Shown here piece by piece: positions 25,232 through 33,984 of a stretch of DNA of 64,000 nucleotides. How positions within the stretch are numbered: position 1 is the first letter of the stretch; each line of letters starts with the position of its first letter. A program made the translations under genes and the position numbers. This stretch comes from an uncultured Ruminococcus sp. (GTDB lineage: Bacteria > Bacillota > Clostridia > Oscillospirales > Ruminococcaceae). The notes under the pieces are model-generated. The model searched no databases and had not been told where the DNA came from. It saw nothing but the letters and a program-made list of their open reading frames with translations. The DNA is taken from assembly GCA_902780505.1 (NCBI GenBank), contig CACZFN010000018.1, forward strand, positions 1-64,000. Reading direction: 5' to 3'.

Positions 25232-25243
25232 CGCACTCACCTC

Positions 25244-25714
25244 TTACGCTTCGTCAGGTTCAGCCCACTCAACAACATATTCGGTGAAGATATGCCCGTC
25301 AAGGTGATCGAGTTCGTGGCATACTGCCTGAGCAAACAGGTCGTTCACTTCCATTTCATACCACTCGCCGTTTCTGTCCTGTGCCTTAAATCTTACAGTT
25401 GTCGGACGTACAGTATATCCCCACTCATTCGGGCAGGAAAGACAGCCTTCAAGAACCTTATGGGTTTCCTCACTCCTGAAAGTGATCTCAGGGTTGATAA
25501 GCTCGTGAACACCGTCACCGTCGCCTACATCAATTATTACGACTCTCCTTAAAACCCCCACCTGCGGTGCAGCAAGACCTACACCCTGTGCTTTTTCAAG
25601 CGTATCAGCCATATCGTCAAGCAGTATATGAAGCTTTTCATCAAACTTCTCAACAGGCTTACACTTTTTATGGAGAATATCATCTCTCTTATTAAGGATC
25701 TTTCTAAGTGCCAT
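25244..25714 (-). CDS. def: Peptide deformylase
   Basis: A 156-residue iron metalloprotease that removes the formyl group from new proteins. The start ATG 25714 gives the usual MALRKILNKRDDILH. The three family motifs are GVGLAAPQVG, EGCLSCPNEWG with the metal-binding Cys, and HELDHLDGHIF with the two His ligands and catalytic Glu. A longer start at 25747 would overlap priA coding sequence. Confidence 0.95.
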   Translation of the reverse strand: MALRKILNKRDDILHKKCKPVEKFDEKLHILLDDMADTLEKAQGVGLAAPQVGVLRRVVIIDVGDGDGVHELINPEITFRSEETHKVLEGCLSCPNEWGYTVRPTTVRFKAQDRNGEWYEMEVNDLFAQAVCHELDHLDGHIFTEYVVEWAEPDEA

Positions 25715-25727
25715 TTTGTTTTCCTTT

Positions 25728-28193
25728 CTAATGGCCGATATCGCCATTTATATCAGCATATATTTTTACGTTTTTAAATTCCTGTATTTTATAAAACTGC
25801 GCAAGCAGTGTCTTCATCATTTTTCTGAAATTATTATTGTTTTTACATTTGAGGATTATTCTGTATCTGTATTTTCCGCCTATCCTTTCAAGCGAACAGG
25901 GTGACGGCCCGAAAACGCGCAGAAAGTTTATCTCACCGCGGTTATCCCTAAGATAATCCTGCAAGAGCGTTATAAAGCATCCCGAAGCCTTTACAGCACC
26001 GCTTTCAAGAATCGATGCAAAGCCTATTACACAGATATCGCAGAAAGGGGGGTATATAAGCGCCCGTCTGAGTGCTATTTCCTGTTCATAGAATTCCTTA
26101 TAATCCTGTCGTGAAGCAAGATCTATTACATAATGGTCGGGCACAAAAGTCTGTATGAAAGCCACTCCCGGCTTAACGCCCCTTCCGCCTCTGCCGACAA
26201 CTTGTGTTATCAGGGAAAACGTTCTTTCATAGCTTCTGAAATCCCCCGCAAAAAGCGCCTTATCAAGCGATATCACTCCGACACAGGTGACATTCGGGAA
26301 ATCAAGCCCCTTAGCTATCATCTGCGTTCCGAGCATTATATCATATTTACCGGCTTCAAAATCCGAAAACTTTTCTTCATATGCAAGTCTTGAAGATGCC
26401 GTATCAGCGTCCATTCTAAGGATCCTTGCATCGGGGAATATACCTGAAAGCTCAGCCTCTATCTTCTGTGTACCGACACCGCCCATGCGAAGCTTTTCGT
26501 TCCCGCATTCCGGGCATACCGAAGGCAAAGGCATTGAATACCCGCATATATGACACATAAGCCTGCCGTTTTTCTTATGATATGTCAGCGCACATGAACA
26601 GTTAGGGCACTCAACAGGTTTTTTACACTTTGTACAGGAAACATAGGTATTAAACCCACGCCTGTTGAGCAGCAGTATCGACTGCTCGCCATTTTTCAGG
26701 TTCTCCTTGATCCTGTCTGCAAGTGCGAAGCTTATAAGCCCGTCATTGCCGTCCTCAGCTTCCGACTGCATATCGATTATCCTCACCTGCGGCAAGGGAT
26801 ATTCATTAAATCTCTTATTTAGTTCAAAAAGCGAGAACCGCCCGTTTTTGGCATAGTAATAGCTTTCAAGCGACGGTGTTGCCGAAGCAAGCAAAAGCTG
26901 TGCGTTATTGAACCCACATCGCTGAATAGCCACTTCTCTTGCATGATACCTTGGCGTATTATCGGATTTATATGTGCTCTCGCCCTCCTCGTCCATGATT
27001 ATCAGCCCTAAGTTTTTCACAGGCGAGAACACAGCGCTTCTTGTCCCTATCACAATACTGACGTCGCCGCGCATTATACGCTTGTACTCGTCCATTCTCT
27101 GCCCTTGCGACAGTGATGAATGTATGACAGCTATCCCCTCACCGAAATACATCTTGAATTTCCTGAGCATCTGCGGTGTAAGCGATATTTCAGGCACAAG
27201 CATAAGAACACTTTTTCCTGCCTTTACAACAGCATCTATAAGTCTGATAAAAACAGCAGTTTTGCCGCTTCCGGTCACCCCGTGAAGGAGTGAAGCGCCT
27301 GCCTTGCCGCTGTTTATCTTTTCAAGTATCCCTTCAAAAGCCGCCTGCTGTTCATCACTGAGGGCAACATCTTCGGGTGAAACTCTCTGTGTGACTTCAC
27401 CGATAGCATTTCTGAGCACTTCTGTTTTATATATCGCAACAACGCCTTTATTGCTCAGGTTTTTTATAAGCGTAGTCGTACAGCCTGTCATATAACAGGC
27501 TTCCTTCAGTGATACACACCCGCAGTCACCAAGAAGATCGGCAACAAGCTTCTGTTTTGCCGTAAGTGTATGCCCGCCGCCTGAGGAAAGGTATTCATCA
27601 CTCAGGCGTATCATTTTCATATCACTGTCAGCAGATCTTCGTTTAAGGTCATCAGAGCATTCAAGCACACCTTTTTCGATCAGGCTGTGCACCAGTTCTT
27701 TTTTCTTTTTATTTCCTGTATGATCAAGAAGTTCGTCTATCTGCCTCTGACCGTTACAGTCCTTTACAGCGGCTATAAGCTCACGTTCTTCATCAGTAAG
27801 GTCACTTTCATACATTGAATTCACAAGGCTGTAATGCTTTTTGTAAATATACCCGAACCCCGCAGGAACGATAGCCGAAAACGCCTTATAGTAAGTACAG
27901 AATGTATTTTCCTTCAGGTACCTTATAAGCCTTAGCTGCTCATCATTTACAAGCACTTCTTCATCGACAAGCCTGATAACAGTTTTAACAGTGCCGTTAT
28001 TACCGCAGGTGTCAAGAATATCGGTAATAAATCCTATAACGCGCTTATTGGCTCTCCCGAACGGCACAAGCACCCTCGCCCCGATCTTAGCCGCTGCGGT
28101 TATCTCAGGATCCATTTCATAAGTATATTCAGCATCAAACGCTTCTGTGGCCGCAGATACGGCGACAAGCGCATACTTTACAGGCCCTTCCAT
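25728..28193 (-). CDS. priA: Primosomal replication-restart helicase PriA
   Basis: An 821-residue superfamily 2 DNA helicase that reloads the replisome at stalled forks. The N-terminal 3'-DNA-binding domain (about 1-105) and a winged helix lead into the helicase core with Walker A GVTGSGKTAVF (about 300) and Walker B IIMDEEGESTYKS. The family Walker B is DEEH; here the His is Gly, which I find odd. Eight zinc-binding Cys are present (CTKCKKPVECPNCSCALTYH, then CHICGY and CPECG). The core otherwise looks intact (QVVGRGGRG). coaBC, usually upstream of priA in Firmicutes, is absent. Confidence 0.95.
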   Translation of the reverse strand: MEGPVKYALVAVSAATEAFDAEYTYEMDPEITAAAKIGARVLVPFGRANKRVIGFITDILDTCGNNGTVKTVIRLVDEEVLVNDEQLRLIRYLKENTFCTYYKAFSAIVPAGFGYIYKKHYSLVNSMYESDLTDEERELIAAVKDCNGQRQIDELLDHTGNKKKKELVHSLIEKGVLECSDDLKRRSADSDMKMIRLSDEYLSSGGGHTLTAKQKLVADLLGDCGCVSLKEACYMTGCTTTLIKNLSNKGVVAIYKTEVLRNAIGEVTQRVSPEDVALSDEQQAAFEGILEKINSGKAGASLLHGVTGSGKTAVFIRLIDAVVKAGKSVLMLVPEISLTPQMLRKFKMYFGEGIAVIHSSLSQGQRMDEYKRIMRGDVSIVIGTRSAVFSPVKNLGLIIMDEEGESTYKSDNTPRYHAREVAIQRCGFNNAQLLLASATPSLESYYYAKNGRFSLFELNKRFNEYPLPQVRIIDMQSEAEDGNDGLISFALADRIKENLKNGEQSILLLNRRGFNTYVSCTKCKKPVECPNCSCALTYHKKNGRLMCHICGYSMPLPSVCPECGNEKLRMGGVGTQKIEAELSGIFPDARILRMDADTASSRLAYEEKFSDFEAGKYDIMLGTQMIAKGLDFPNVTCVGVISLDKALFAGDFRSYERTFSLITQVVGRGGRGVKPGVAFIQTFVPDHYVIDLASRQDYKEFYEQEIALRRALIYPPFCDICVIGFASILESGAVKASGCFITLLQDYLRDNRGEINFLRVFGPSPCSLERIGGKYRYRIILKCKNNNNFRKMMKTLLAQFYKIQEFKNVKIYADINGDIGH

Positions 28194-28212
28194 AAAATGA
28201 ACCCTTCTCTGA

Positions 28213-28419
28213 TCACTTTCTTAATTCCGGATCCTCAATAAACCTATACTCACCCGCCGCAAATTCATCAACTGCTGTTTTTACAGGTTTTTCGTTAAGT
28301 ATCAAGCCTTTTTCATTAGCTTCGTCCGTAATTTCCCTTGCCCTTTTAGCTACTGCCAACACAAGCGAATAGTAGCTTTCATTATTCTTTAGTATCTGTA
28401 CAATTGCAGGTCTAAGCAT
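28213..28419 (-). CDS. rpoZ: RNA polymerase omega subunit
   Basis: A 68-residue subunit that assists beta-prime folding and RNA polymerase assembly. It begins [20 protein letters not shown] and contains the conserved helix VAKRAREITDEANEKG with the Ala-Lys-Arg-Ala-Arg core. It overlaps the end of gmk by 8 bases, the usual gmk-rpoZ arrangement. Confidence 0.93.
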   Translation of the reverse strand: MLRPAIVQILKNNESYYSLVLAVAKRAREITDEANEKGLILNEKPVKTAVDEFAAGEYRFIEDPELRK

Positions 28420-29041
28420 TTTTCAACACCTCATCAATATTTTTTTTCATATTTACAGCCTTAAATCTGTCAGCATCACTGTTTTTATTTTTAGTACAAT
28501 CCACGATAAACTTCAGATCTCTTATTGCATCATCAAGTTCATCGTTCATGATAACATAATCGTATTCATAAGCCTTTGATATCTCTCCCGAAGCCTGTGA
28601 AACGCGCTTATTTATTGTATCATCGTCTTCTGTCCCGCGTTTGTGAAGTCTTCTGTCAAGTTCTTTTATACTTGGCGGAAGTATAAATACGCTTACCGCA
28701 TCGGGCATCAGCTTTTTCACCTGAAATGCGCCTTGTGTTTCTATTTCAAGCACAACGTCACGGCCGCTTTCAAGCATCTTCTCAGTCGCCGCCCTCGGGG
28801 TGCCGTAATAATTATCCGCAAACTCAGCATATTCAAGGAAGCCGTCGTTTTTTATCTCGCTTTCAAATTCATCTCTTGTCATAAAATGGTATGTAATACC
28901 GTCAGTGTCTTCTTCCCTCGGTTTCCTTGTGGTGCAGGAAACCGAATAATAAGCATCACTGTCCTTGAACACCTCGCTCAAAATCGTCCCCTTACCGCAG
29001 CCCGAAGGTGCGGAGATTATAAAAAGCTTTGCATTGTTCAT
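28412..29041 (-). CDS. gmk: Guanylate kinase
   Basis: A 209-residue enzyme that phosphorylates GMP to GDP. It has the P-loop [12 protein letters not shown], the GMP-binding [19 protein letters not shown], and [13 protein letters not shown] followed by [14 protein letters not shown] (family: DID). The Asp to Glu in 'LEIETQGA' is a mild variation. The start ATG 29041 overlaps the remA stop. Confidence 0.95.
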   Translation of the reverse strand: MNNAKLFIISAPSGCGKGTILSEVFKDSDAYYSVSCTTRKPREEDTDGITYHFMTRDEFESEIKNDGFLEYAEFADNYYGTPRAATEKMLESGRDVVLEIETQGAFQVKKLMPDAVSVFILPPSIKELDRRLHKRGTEDDDTINKRVSQASGEISKAYEYDYVIMNDELDDAIRDLKFIVDCTKNKNSDADRFKAVNMKKNIDEVLKNA

Positions 29042-29292
29042 TTTTCACTTTCCTCCTCACCGCTGACAAGTCTGCCGCCGACTGTTTCAGGTGCCACCGC
29101 CGAAAGCACGACATGATCACTGTCCATTATAATAACAGCCCTTGTACGCCTTCCATAAGTAGCATCTATAAGTGTACCCTTGTCCCTGGCATCACTTATC
29201 AGTCTTTTTATAGGTGCCGAATCGGGATCCACTATAGCTATCAGCCTGTCAGACGATACAAGGTTGCCATAGCCAATATTAAGCAGCTGCAT
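29038..29292 (-). CDS. remA: Extracellular-matrix regulator RemA (DUF370)
   Basis: An 84-residue DNA-binding protein. I choose ATG 29292 since AAGGTG is 6 bases upstream, giving [40 protein letters not shown] and [20 protein letters not shown] follow, all typical of RemA/YlzA. In Bacillus RemA activates biofilm matrix and osmoprotectant genes. Its place between yicC and gmk is conserved. Confidence 0.92.
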   Translation of the reverse strand: MQLLNIGYGNLVSSDRLIAIVDPDSAPIKRLISDARDKGTLIDATYGRRTRAVIIMDSDHVVLSAVAPETVGGRLVSGEEESEK

Positions 29293-29302
29293 ATTAATCA
29301 CC

Positions 29303-30181
29303 TTACTCTATGTTCTGTATCTGTTCCCTTATCTTTTCGATATCCGCTTTCATATCAACGACCATTTTTGTAATGGTCAGGTCATTGCATTTTGAGCCGA
29401 TAGTGTTTACCTCACGGTTTAATTCCTGTACAAGGAAGTCAAGCTTTCTGCCCACAGGTTCTTTTTCCTCCAAAAGCCCGCGGAATTGCGATATATGTGA
29501 TCTCAGCCTGACCGTTTCTTCATCAACAGCGGTCTTATCAGCGAAAACAGCAGCTTCTGTCAGAATACGCTGCTCGTCGATATTCTTGTCCTGCAAGACC
29601 TCTGATATCTTCTCAAAAAGCCTGTCGCGGTATTCGTCATTCACCTTTGGTGAGCGTTCTTCTATCCTGCCGACATTTTCTTCAATAGCCAAAAGCCTTG
29701 AAAGGACATCATCGTAGAGCTTTTCACCCTCTGTCTTACGCATCTGCATAAACAAAGAGAGCGCTTCATTTGCGACCTCGCTCACATCCGCCCATATTTC
29801 CTCCTCGTCGTCCTCCGTCTTTACAACGGTGAACACATCAGGCAGGCGCATGATACTTGTCAGGGAAAGGTCGTCATTTAAAGAAAGCTCGTCCTTTACG
29901 CCCCTCAAAGCTTCAATATACCCCTTAGCGATGGTTTTATTGACAGCGATCTCGGCATTTGCACCCTCCTGATTATAGATAGAAACGCCGACTTCCACCT
30001 TGCCTCTTGTTATCTTTGTTTTGAAAAGAGCCTTGAGTTTCTCATCGAGATAGCTATAGCCGCGCGGTGTCCTTGCAGAAAACTCGCAGAAGCGGTTATT
30101 TACGCTTCTTACTTCAACGATTATCTCCCTGTTATGAAGTATCGCCCTGCCCCTTCCGAAGCCTGTCATACTATTTATCAT
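29303..30181 (-). CDS. yicC: YicC/YloC-family endoribonuclease
   Basis: A 292-residue protein with the family start [12 protein letters not shown] and [16 protein letters not shown], and a C-terminal [49 protein letters not shown] region carrying the conserved Glu residues. YicC proteins are RNases; the E. coli member degrades the small RNA RyhB. It is the first gene of the operon of about 13 kb, behind a consensus promoter. Confidence 0.92.
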   Translation of the reverse strand: MINSMTGFGRGRAILHNREIIVEVRSVNNRFCEFSARTPRGYSYLDEKLKALFKTKITRGKVEVGVSIYNQEGANAEIAVNKTIAKGYIEALRGVKDELSLNDDLSLTSIMRLPDVFTVVKTEDDEEEIWADVSEVANEALSLFMQMRKTEGEKLYDDVLSRLLAIEENVGRIEERSPKVNDEYRDRLFEKISEVLQDKNIDEQRILTEAAVFADKTAVDEETVRLRSHISQFRGLLEEKEPVGRKLDFLVQELNREVNTIGSKCNDLTITKMVVDMKADIEKIREQIQNIE

Positions 30182-30213
30182 AAAAATATCTCCCTGAATT
30201 TATTTTACATTTC

Positions 30214-30242
30214 ATTATAACATTTATTGTAATAAAAGGCAA
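30214..30242 (-). promoter_or_regulatory. Promoter of the yicC-to-spoVM operon
   Basis: Minus strand TTGCCT (30242-30237), 17 bases, TATAAT (30219-30214), 33 bases upstream of yicC. I see no other strong promoter inside the operon's short junctions. Confidence 0.8.
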
Positions 30243-30282
30243 GTAAATTTAACAAATTGTTCAAACAAAGTTTTATCTTATT

Positions 30283-30930
30283 CTATATATGTGCAAACAC
30301 ATCAGTAAGGCTGTCGCCCACATAGATATTCTTATGCTTTTCAAGCTCTTTTCTCGGAGTCGGGCCTGTAGTGACGGCGGCAAAATCCACGCCTGCGTTT
30401 TCAGCGGTCTTAGCATCTACATAGCTGTCGCCGATATAGAGTACATCATTTTTATCCATGCCAAGCTTATTTATCGCAGACAAAAGGCCGTCAGGTGCAG
30501 GCTTAGGTGCATCAACATCATCAAGGCCCACTATAAGATGCACAGGCATAGAGGAGGTCTGACACTCAAAGGTTTCTGCTATGCGAAAACGCATTTTTGA
30601 AGAAACTATCGCCACCTTTTTTCCGGCAGTAAAAAGAGATTGCAGGATGCCAAGAGCGTCGGGGTAAAAAAGGCTTTCCTTTGCCATGATGCCGTTAGCA
30701 AAACTGACATAAGTATCCTTCATTGCCGCTTTATCCGGGTTAGGAAAAGTATTTGTAAGTATATCAAAAGCATCAGTCAGCGGAAGTCCTATAGTATCTA
30801 TAATCGCCTTATCATCAGGTATATCATAGCCAAACACGCCAAGTGTATGTTTAAAGCACTTAACGATCGGCGAAACGGAATTTACAAGTGTAAGGTCAAA
30901 ATCAAAAATAAAGGCTTTATATCTGCTCAA
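30283..30930 (-). CDS. HAD-superfamily phosphatase (phosphoglycolate phosphatase-like)
   Basis: A 215-residue subfamily IA haloacid dehalogenase-like hydrolase. Motif I is FIFDFDLTLVNS (nucleophile and acid Asp), motif II is VAIVSSKMR, the conserved Lys lies in DDVDAPKPAPDG, and motif IV is YIGDSYVDAKTAENAG. The helical cap (about 15-80) resembles Gph/PpaX enzymes. The substrate is not predictable. It is oriented with yicC but ends 40 bases upstream of that gene's promoter and may be separate. Confidence 0.88.
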   Translation of the reverse strand: MSRYKAFIFDFDLTLVNSVSPIVKCFKHTLGVFGYDIPDDKAIIDTIGLPLTDAFDILTNTFPNPDKAAMKDTYVSFANGIMAKESLFYPDALGILQSLFTAGKKVAIVSSKMRFRIAETFECQTSSMPVHLIVGLDDVDAPKPAPDGLLSAINKLGMDKNDVLYIGDSYVDAKTAENAGVDFAAVTTGPTPRKELEKHKNIYVGDSLTDVFAHI

Positions 30931-31087
30931 AGCATATCTCCCCTTTCAAATCAATTATCTCACAAATTTATTAATAATTCAAGCTTGCCGTACAAATATT
31001 AAAGAATTGTTAAATTACACAAAAAGACTGGAAAAACTTATAAAAAAGTGTTACAATTATACTATACTTTTTGTAAGGAGAATTGCC

Positions 31088-33367
31088 ATGAATGATAAAC
31101 AGATAAAAGAGCTTGTAAGTACACTGACACTCGAACAGAAAGCCTCTCTCTGCTCGGGTGCGGATTTCTGGCATACAAAGACAGTTGACGGCAAAGATAT
31201 ACCATCTATAATGGTTTCCGACGGCCCTCACGGACTGAGGAAGATGGTGGAAAGAGAGGATAATCCGTTTGACACTGTCAAAGCCGTTTGCTTCCCATCA
31301 GCCTGTGCGCTTGCGTGCTCGTTTGACAGAAAGCTTGTCCGGGACATGGGCAAAGCACTCGGAAACGAGTGTCAGTCGGAGGGGGTTGCGGTTCTTTTAG
31401 GCCCCGGTGCGAATATAAAGCGTTCGCCCCTTTGCGGCAGGAACTTTGAATACTTTTCTGAAGATCCGTATCTTGCTTCACATATGGCGGCATCTCACAT
31501 CAAGGGTGTGCAGAGCATGGGCGTCGGCTCCTCCCTGAAGCACTTTGCCGCAAATAATCAGGAATCAAGAAGAATGTCCGTATCAGCCGAAATAGACGAA
31601 CGCACACTCAGGGAGATATATCTTGCCGCTTTTGAATACGCTGTAAAAGAAGCTAAGCCGCAGACTATCATGTGTTCCTACAACAAGATAAACGGCGAAT
31701 ACTCATCACAAAACAAATGGCTGCTGACAGACCTGCTTCGTGACGAATGGGGCTTTGAAGGCCTTGTGATGAGCGACTGGGGCGCAGTTGATGACAGGCC
31801 AAAGGGCGTTGAAGCCGGGCTTGACCTTGAAATGCCTGCAAGCATGGGCAAAAATGATGAACTTATAGTCAGGACTGTGAAAGAAGGAAAGCTTGACGAG
31901 AAATATGTTGATAAGGCCTGTGAAAATGTCCTCAGACTTGCATTCAGAGGAGATGAAAACAGGCAGTATGCCGCCAAGTGGGATAAAGATAAGGACAGAG
32001 CCCTTGCCAGAAGCATTGAAGCTGATTGCATAGTTTTGCTCAAAAACGATAAAAAGATACTGCCGCTGAGCAAAAGCAAAAAGATAGCGTTTATAGGTGA
32101 ATTTGCCGAAAAGCCGAGGTATCAGGGCGGCGGAAGTTCACACATAAACACCGAACAGGTACTGAATGCACTGACAGCCGCAAAGGAATATGCCGAAGTA
32201 AATTATGCTCAGGGCTTTGTGACAGAAAAGGACGAAACATCACCCGCGCTGTTAAATGAAGCTGTAGCGCTTGCCGAAGAAAGTGACGTTGCCGTTATAT
32301 TCGCAGGCCTGCCTGATGCGTTTGAATCGGAGGGCTTTGACAGAAGTCATATGATGATGCCCGCCTGTCAGCTTGAACTGATCGACAAGGTATGTGAAGT
32401 CAATAAAAACGTAGTGATAGTTTTGCATAACGGCGCACCTGTGGAAATGCCGTTTGCCGATAAGGTAAAGGGTATTGTAGAGTGTTATCTCGGCGGCGAA
32501 ATGGTGGGCGGCGCACAGTGTGATGTACTTTTTGGCAAGGTAAACCCAAGCGGCAAGCTTGCGGAGACCTTCCCGAAAAAGCTGTCTGACAACCCATCTT
32601 ATTTAAACTTTCCGGGAGAGGGCGACAAAGTAAAATATGCCGAGGGTTTGTTTATCGGCTACAGGTATTATGATAAAAAGAATATGGAAGTATTGTTCCC
32701 GTTCGGGTATGGGCTAAGCTATACAACATTTGAGTACAGCGATCTTACCCTTAGTGCTGAGGAGATAAACGAAAAGGACATACTGACAGTTACAGTTACA
32801 GTCACAAACACCGGCAAATACGACGGCAAGGAAACAGTCGAGCTTTATGTCAGGGATACACATTCATCAGTTATCCGTCCCGAAAAGGAGCTTAAAGGCT
32901 TTGAAAAGGTGTTCCTTAAAGCAGGCGAGAGCAAAAAGGTAGTATTCAAGCTTGAGGGGCGTGCGTTTGCATATTATAACACAGATATCCACGACTGGTA
33001 TGTTGAATACGGCCAGTTTGATATACTGATAGGTGCTTCCTCCCGTGATATAAGGCAAACTGCAAGTGTTTTTGTCGGAAATGACAATGTAATACCGATG
33101 AAGTTCACACTCGATTCGCTCGGCGGCGAAGCTCTGAGTTTCCCGGAGGGCAAGGAGATATTCAAAGAGGTCATAAAAAATGTGAATATGGGATTTGACT
33201 CAGCCCAGACAGGCGAAGGTGCAGAGCTTGCTATAGCCGCAATGTTTAACGATATGCCTATCCACGCTATGGTTTCTTTCTGCAATGATCCGTCCATCAC
33301 AAGACAGACACTTGAAAAAACCGTTGAAAAGCTTAATGCCGCATCAGCAGAATACGCAAAGAAATAA
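31088..33367 (+). CDS. Glycoside hydrolase family 3 (beta-glucosidase-like)
   Basis: A 759-residue cytoplasmic enzyme without signal peptide. The start ATG 31088 has AAGGAG 9 bases upstream; a longer frame to 31007 has none. The GH3 N domain (about 1-300) has SDGPHGLR, KHFAANNQE and the nucleophile Asp in VMSDWGAVDD. The GH3 C domain is at about 330-540, then a fibronectin-III-like domain (about 560-640). An extra C-terminal helical segment of about 100 residues has no clear match. It likely removes terminal beta-D-glucosyl or xylosyl units from imported oligosaccharides. It is monocistronic with a strong terminator. Confidence 0.93.
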   Translation: MNDKQIKELVSTLTLEQKASLCSGADFWHTKTVDGKDIPSIMVSDGPHGLRKMVEREDNPFDTVKAVCFPSACALACSFDRKLVRDMGKALGNECQSEGVAVLLGPGANIKRSPLCGRNFEYFSEDPYLASHMAASHIKGVQSMGVGSSLKHFAANNQESRRMSVSAEIDERTLREIYLAAFEYAVKEAKPQTIMCSYNKINGEYSSQNKWLLTDLLRDEWGFEGLVMSDWGAVDDRPKGVEAGLDLEMPASMGKNDELIVRTVKEGKLDEKYVDKACENVLRLAFRGDENRQYAAKWDKDKDRALARSIEADCIVLLKNDKKILPLSKSKKIAFIGEFAEKPRYQGGGSSHINTEQVLNALTAAKEYAEVNYAQGFVTEKDETSPALLNEAVALAEESDVAVIFAGLPDAFESEGFDRSHMMMPACQLELIDKVCEVNKNVVIVLHNGAPVEMPFADKVKGIVECYLGGEMVGGAQCDVLFGKVNPSGKLAETFPKKLSDNPSYLNFPGEGDKVKYAEGLFIGYRYYDKKNMEVLFPFGYGLSYTTFEYSDLTLSAEEINEKDILTVTVTVTNTGKYDGKETVELYVRDTHSSVIRPEKELKGFEKVFLKAGESKKVVFKLEGRAFAYYNTDIHDWYVEYGQFDILIGASSRDIRQTASVFVGNDNVIPMKFTLDSLGGEALSFPEGKEIFKEVIKNVNMGFDSAQTGEGAELAIAAMFNDMPIHAMVSFCNDPSITRQTLEKTVEKLNAASAEYAKK

Positions 33368-33373
33368 TAATCA

Positions 33374-33405
33374 GCCCGACAGCGCTAAACCAAACGCTGT
33401 CGGGC
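33374..33405 (+). terminator. Bidirectional terminator between the GH3 and MarR genes
   Basis: A perfect 11-bp stem GCCCGACAGCG / CGCTGTCGGGC with a 10-base loop, then ATTTTTTATT. It serves the convergent genes. Confidence 0.92.
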
Positions 33406-33413
33406 ATTTTTTA

Positions 33414-33857
33414 TTAAAACAGTATTTTAGAAAACATTTCTGCAATGATCTTCGTGGCATCTGCAAGCTGACGCATTTCTTCGTCGGAAAGAACAGAGAA
33501 CTTTTCGATAAAATCCTCATGCATTTCTTTTTTTATCTGCTCAACAAACGTTTTGGCTTCGTCTGTCAGGCGTATCTTTATAACCCGCCTGTTTGAGCTG
33601 TCATGCATTCTTTCGATAAAACCCTTATCCACAAGCTGCGCCACAGCCCTTGTAGCCTGCTCGTTTGAAGTGTTTATCTTTGAAGCAAGCCCTGACATAG
33701 TAAGCGTACCATTCACATTAAGTGTAAGCATGATCACCTGCTGTGTTCTGGTAATTCCGTACTTTTTCTTGTCAAATGTGTCAAATACGAGCTTTCTGCA
33801 AGCCGGGTAAATGGCAAAAAGGCTGTTTACATATTCTTTTCTTTCGTTCTCGTTCAT
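33414..33857 (-). CDS. MarR-family transcription regulator
   Basis: A 147-residue winged-helix protein. The DNA-binding part shows TLTMSGLASKINTSNEQATR (recognition helix) and AVAQLVDKGFIERMHDSSNR with the wing RRVIKIRLTDEA. The N- and C-terminal helices dimerise. Nothing in its surroundings shows the regulated function. A perfect palindrome overlaps its own promoter, pointing to autoregulation. Confidence 0.9.
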   Translation of the reverse strand: MNENERKEYVNSLFAIYPACRKLVFDTFDKKKYGITRTQQVIMLTLNVNGTLTMSGLASKINTSNEQATRAVAQLVDKGFIERMHDSSNRRVIKIRLTDEAKTFVEQIKKEMHEDFIEKFSVLSDEEMRQLADATKIIAEMFSKILF

Positions 33858-33891
33858 ATTATCATACTTCCCTTAATTTATTTCAAATTGT

Positions 33892-33933
33892 ATTATATCA
33901 AAACATTTATACAAAGTCAATAGTTAAAACTAT
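33892..33933 (-). promoter_or_regulatory. Promoter of the marR gene with palindromic operator
   Basis: Minus strand TTGACT (33920-33915), 17 bases, TATAAT (33897-33892). The inverted repeat ATAGTT-AA-AACTAT (33920-33933) touches the -35 box, a typical MarR operator position and size. Confidence 0.8.
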
Positions 33934-33984
33934 CAAATATATATAAGAATTAAGAGAAAATATATTGAAATTACTTACAATTTC

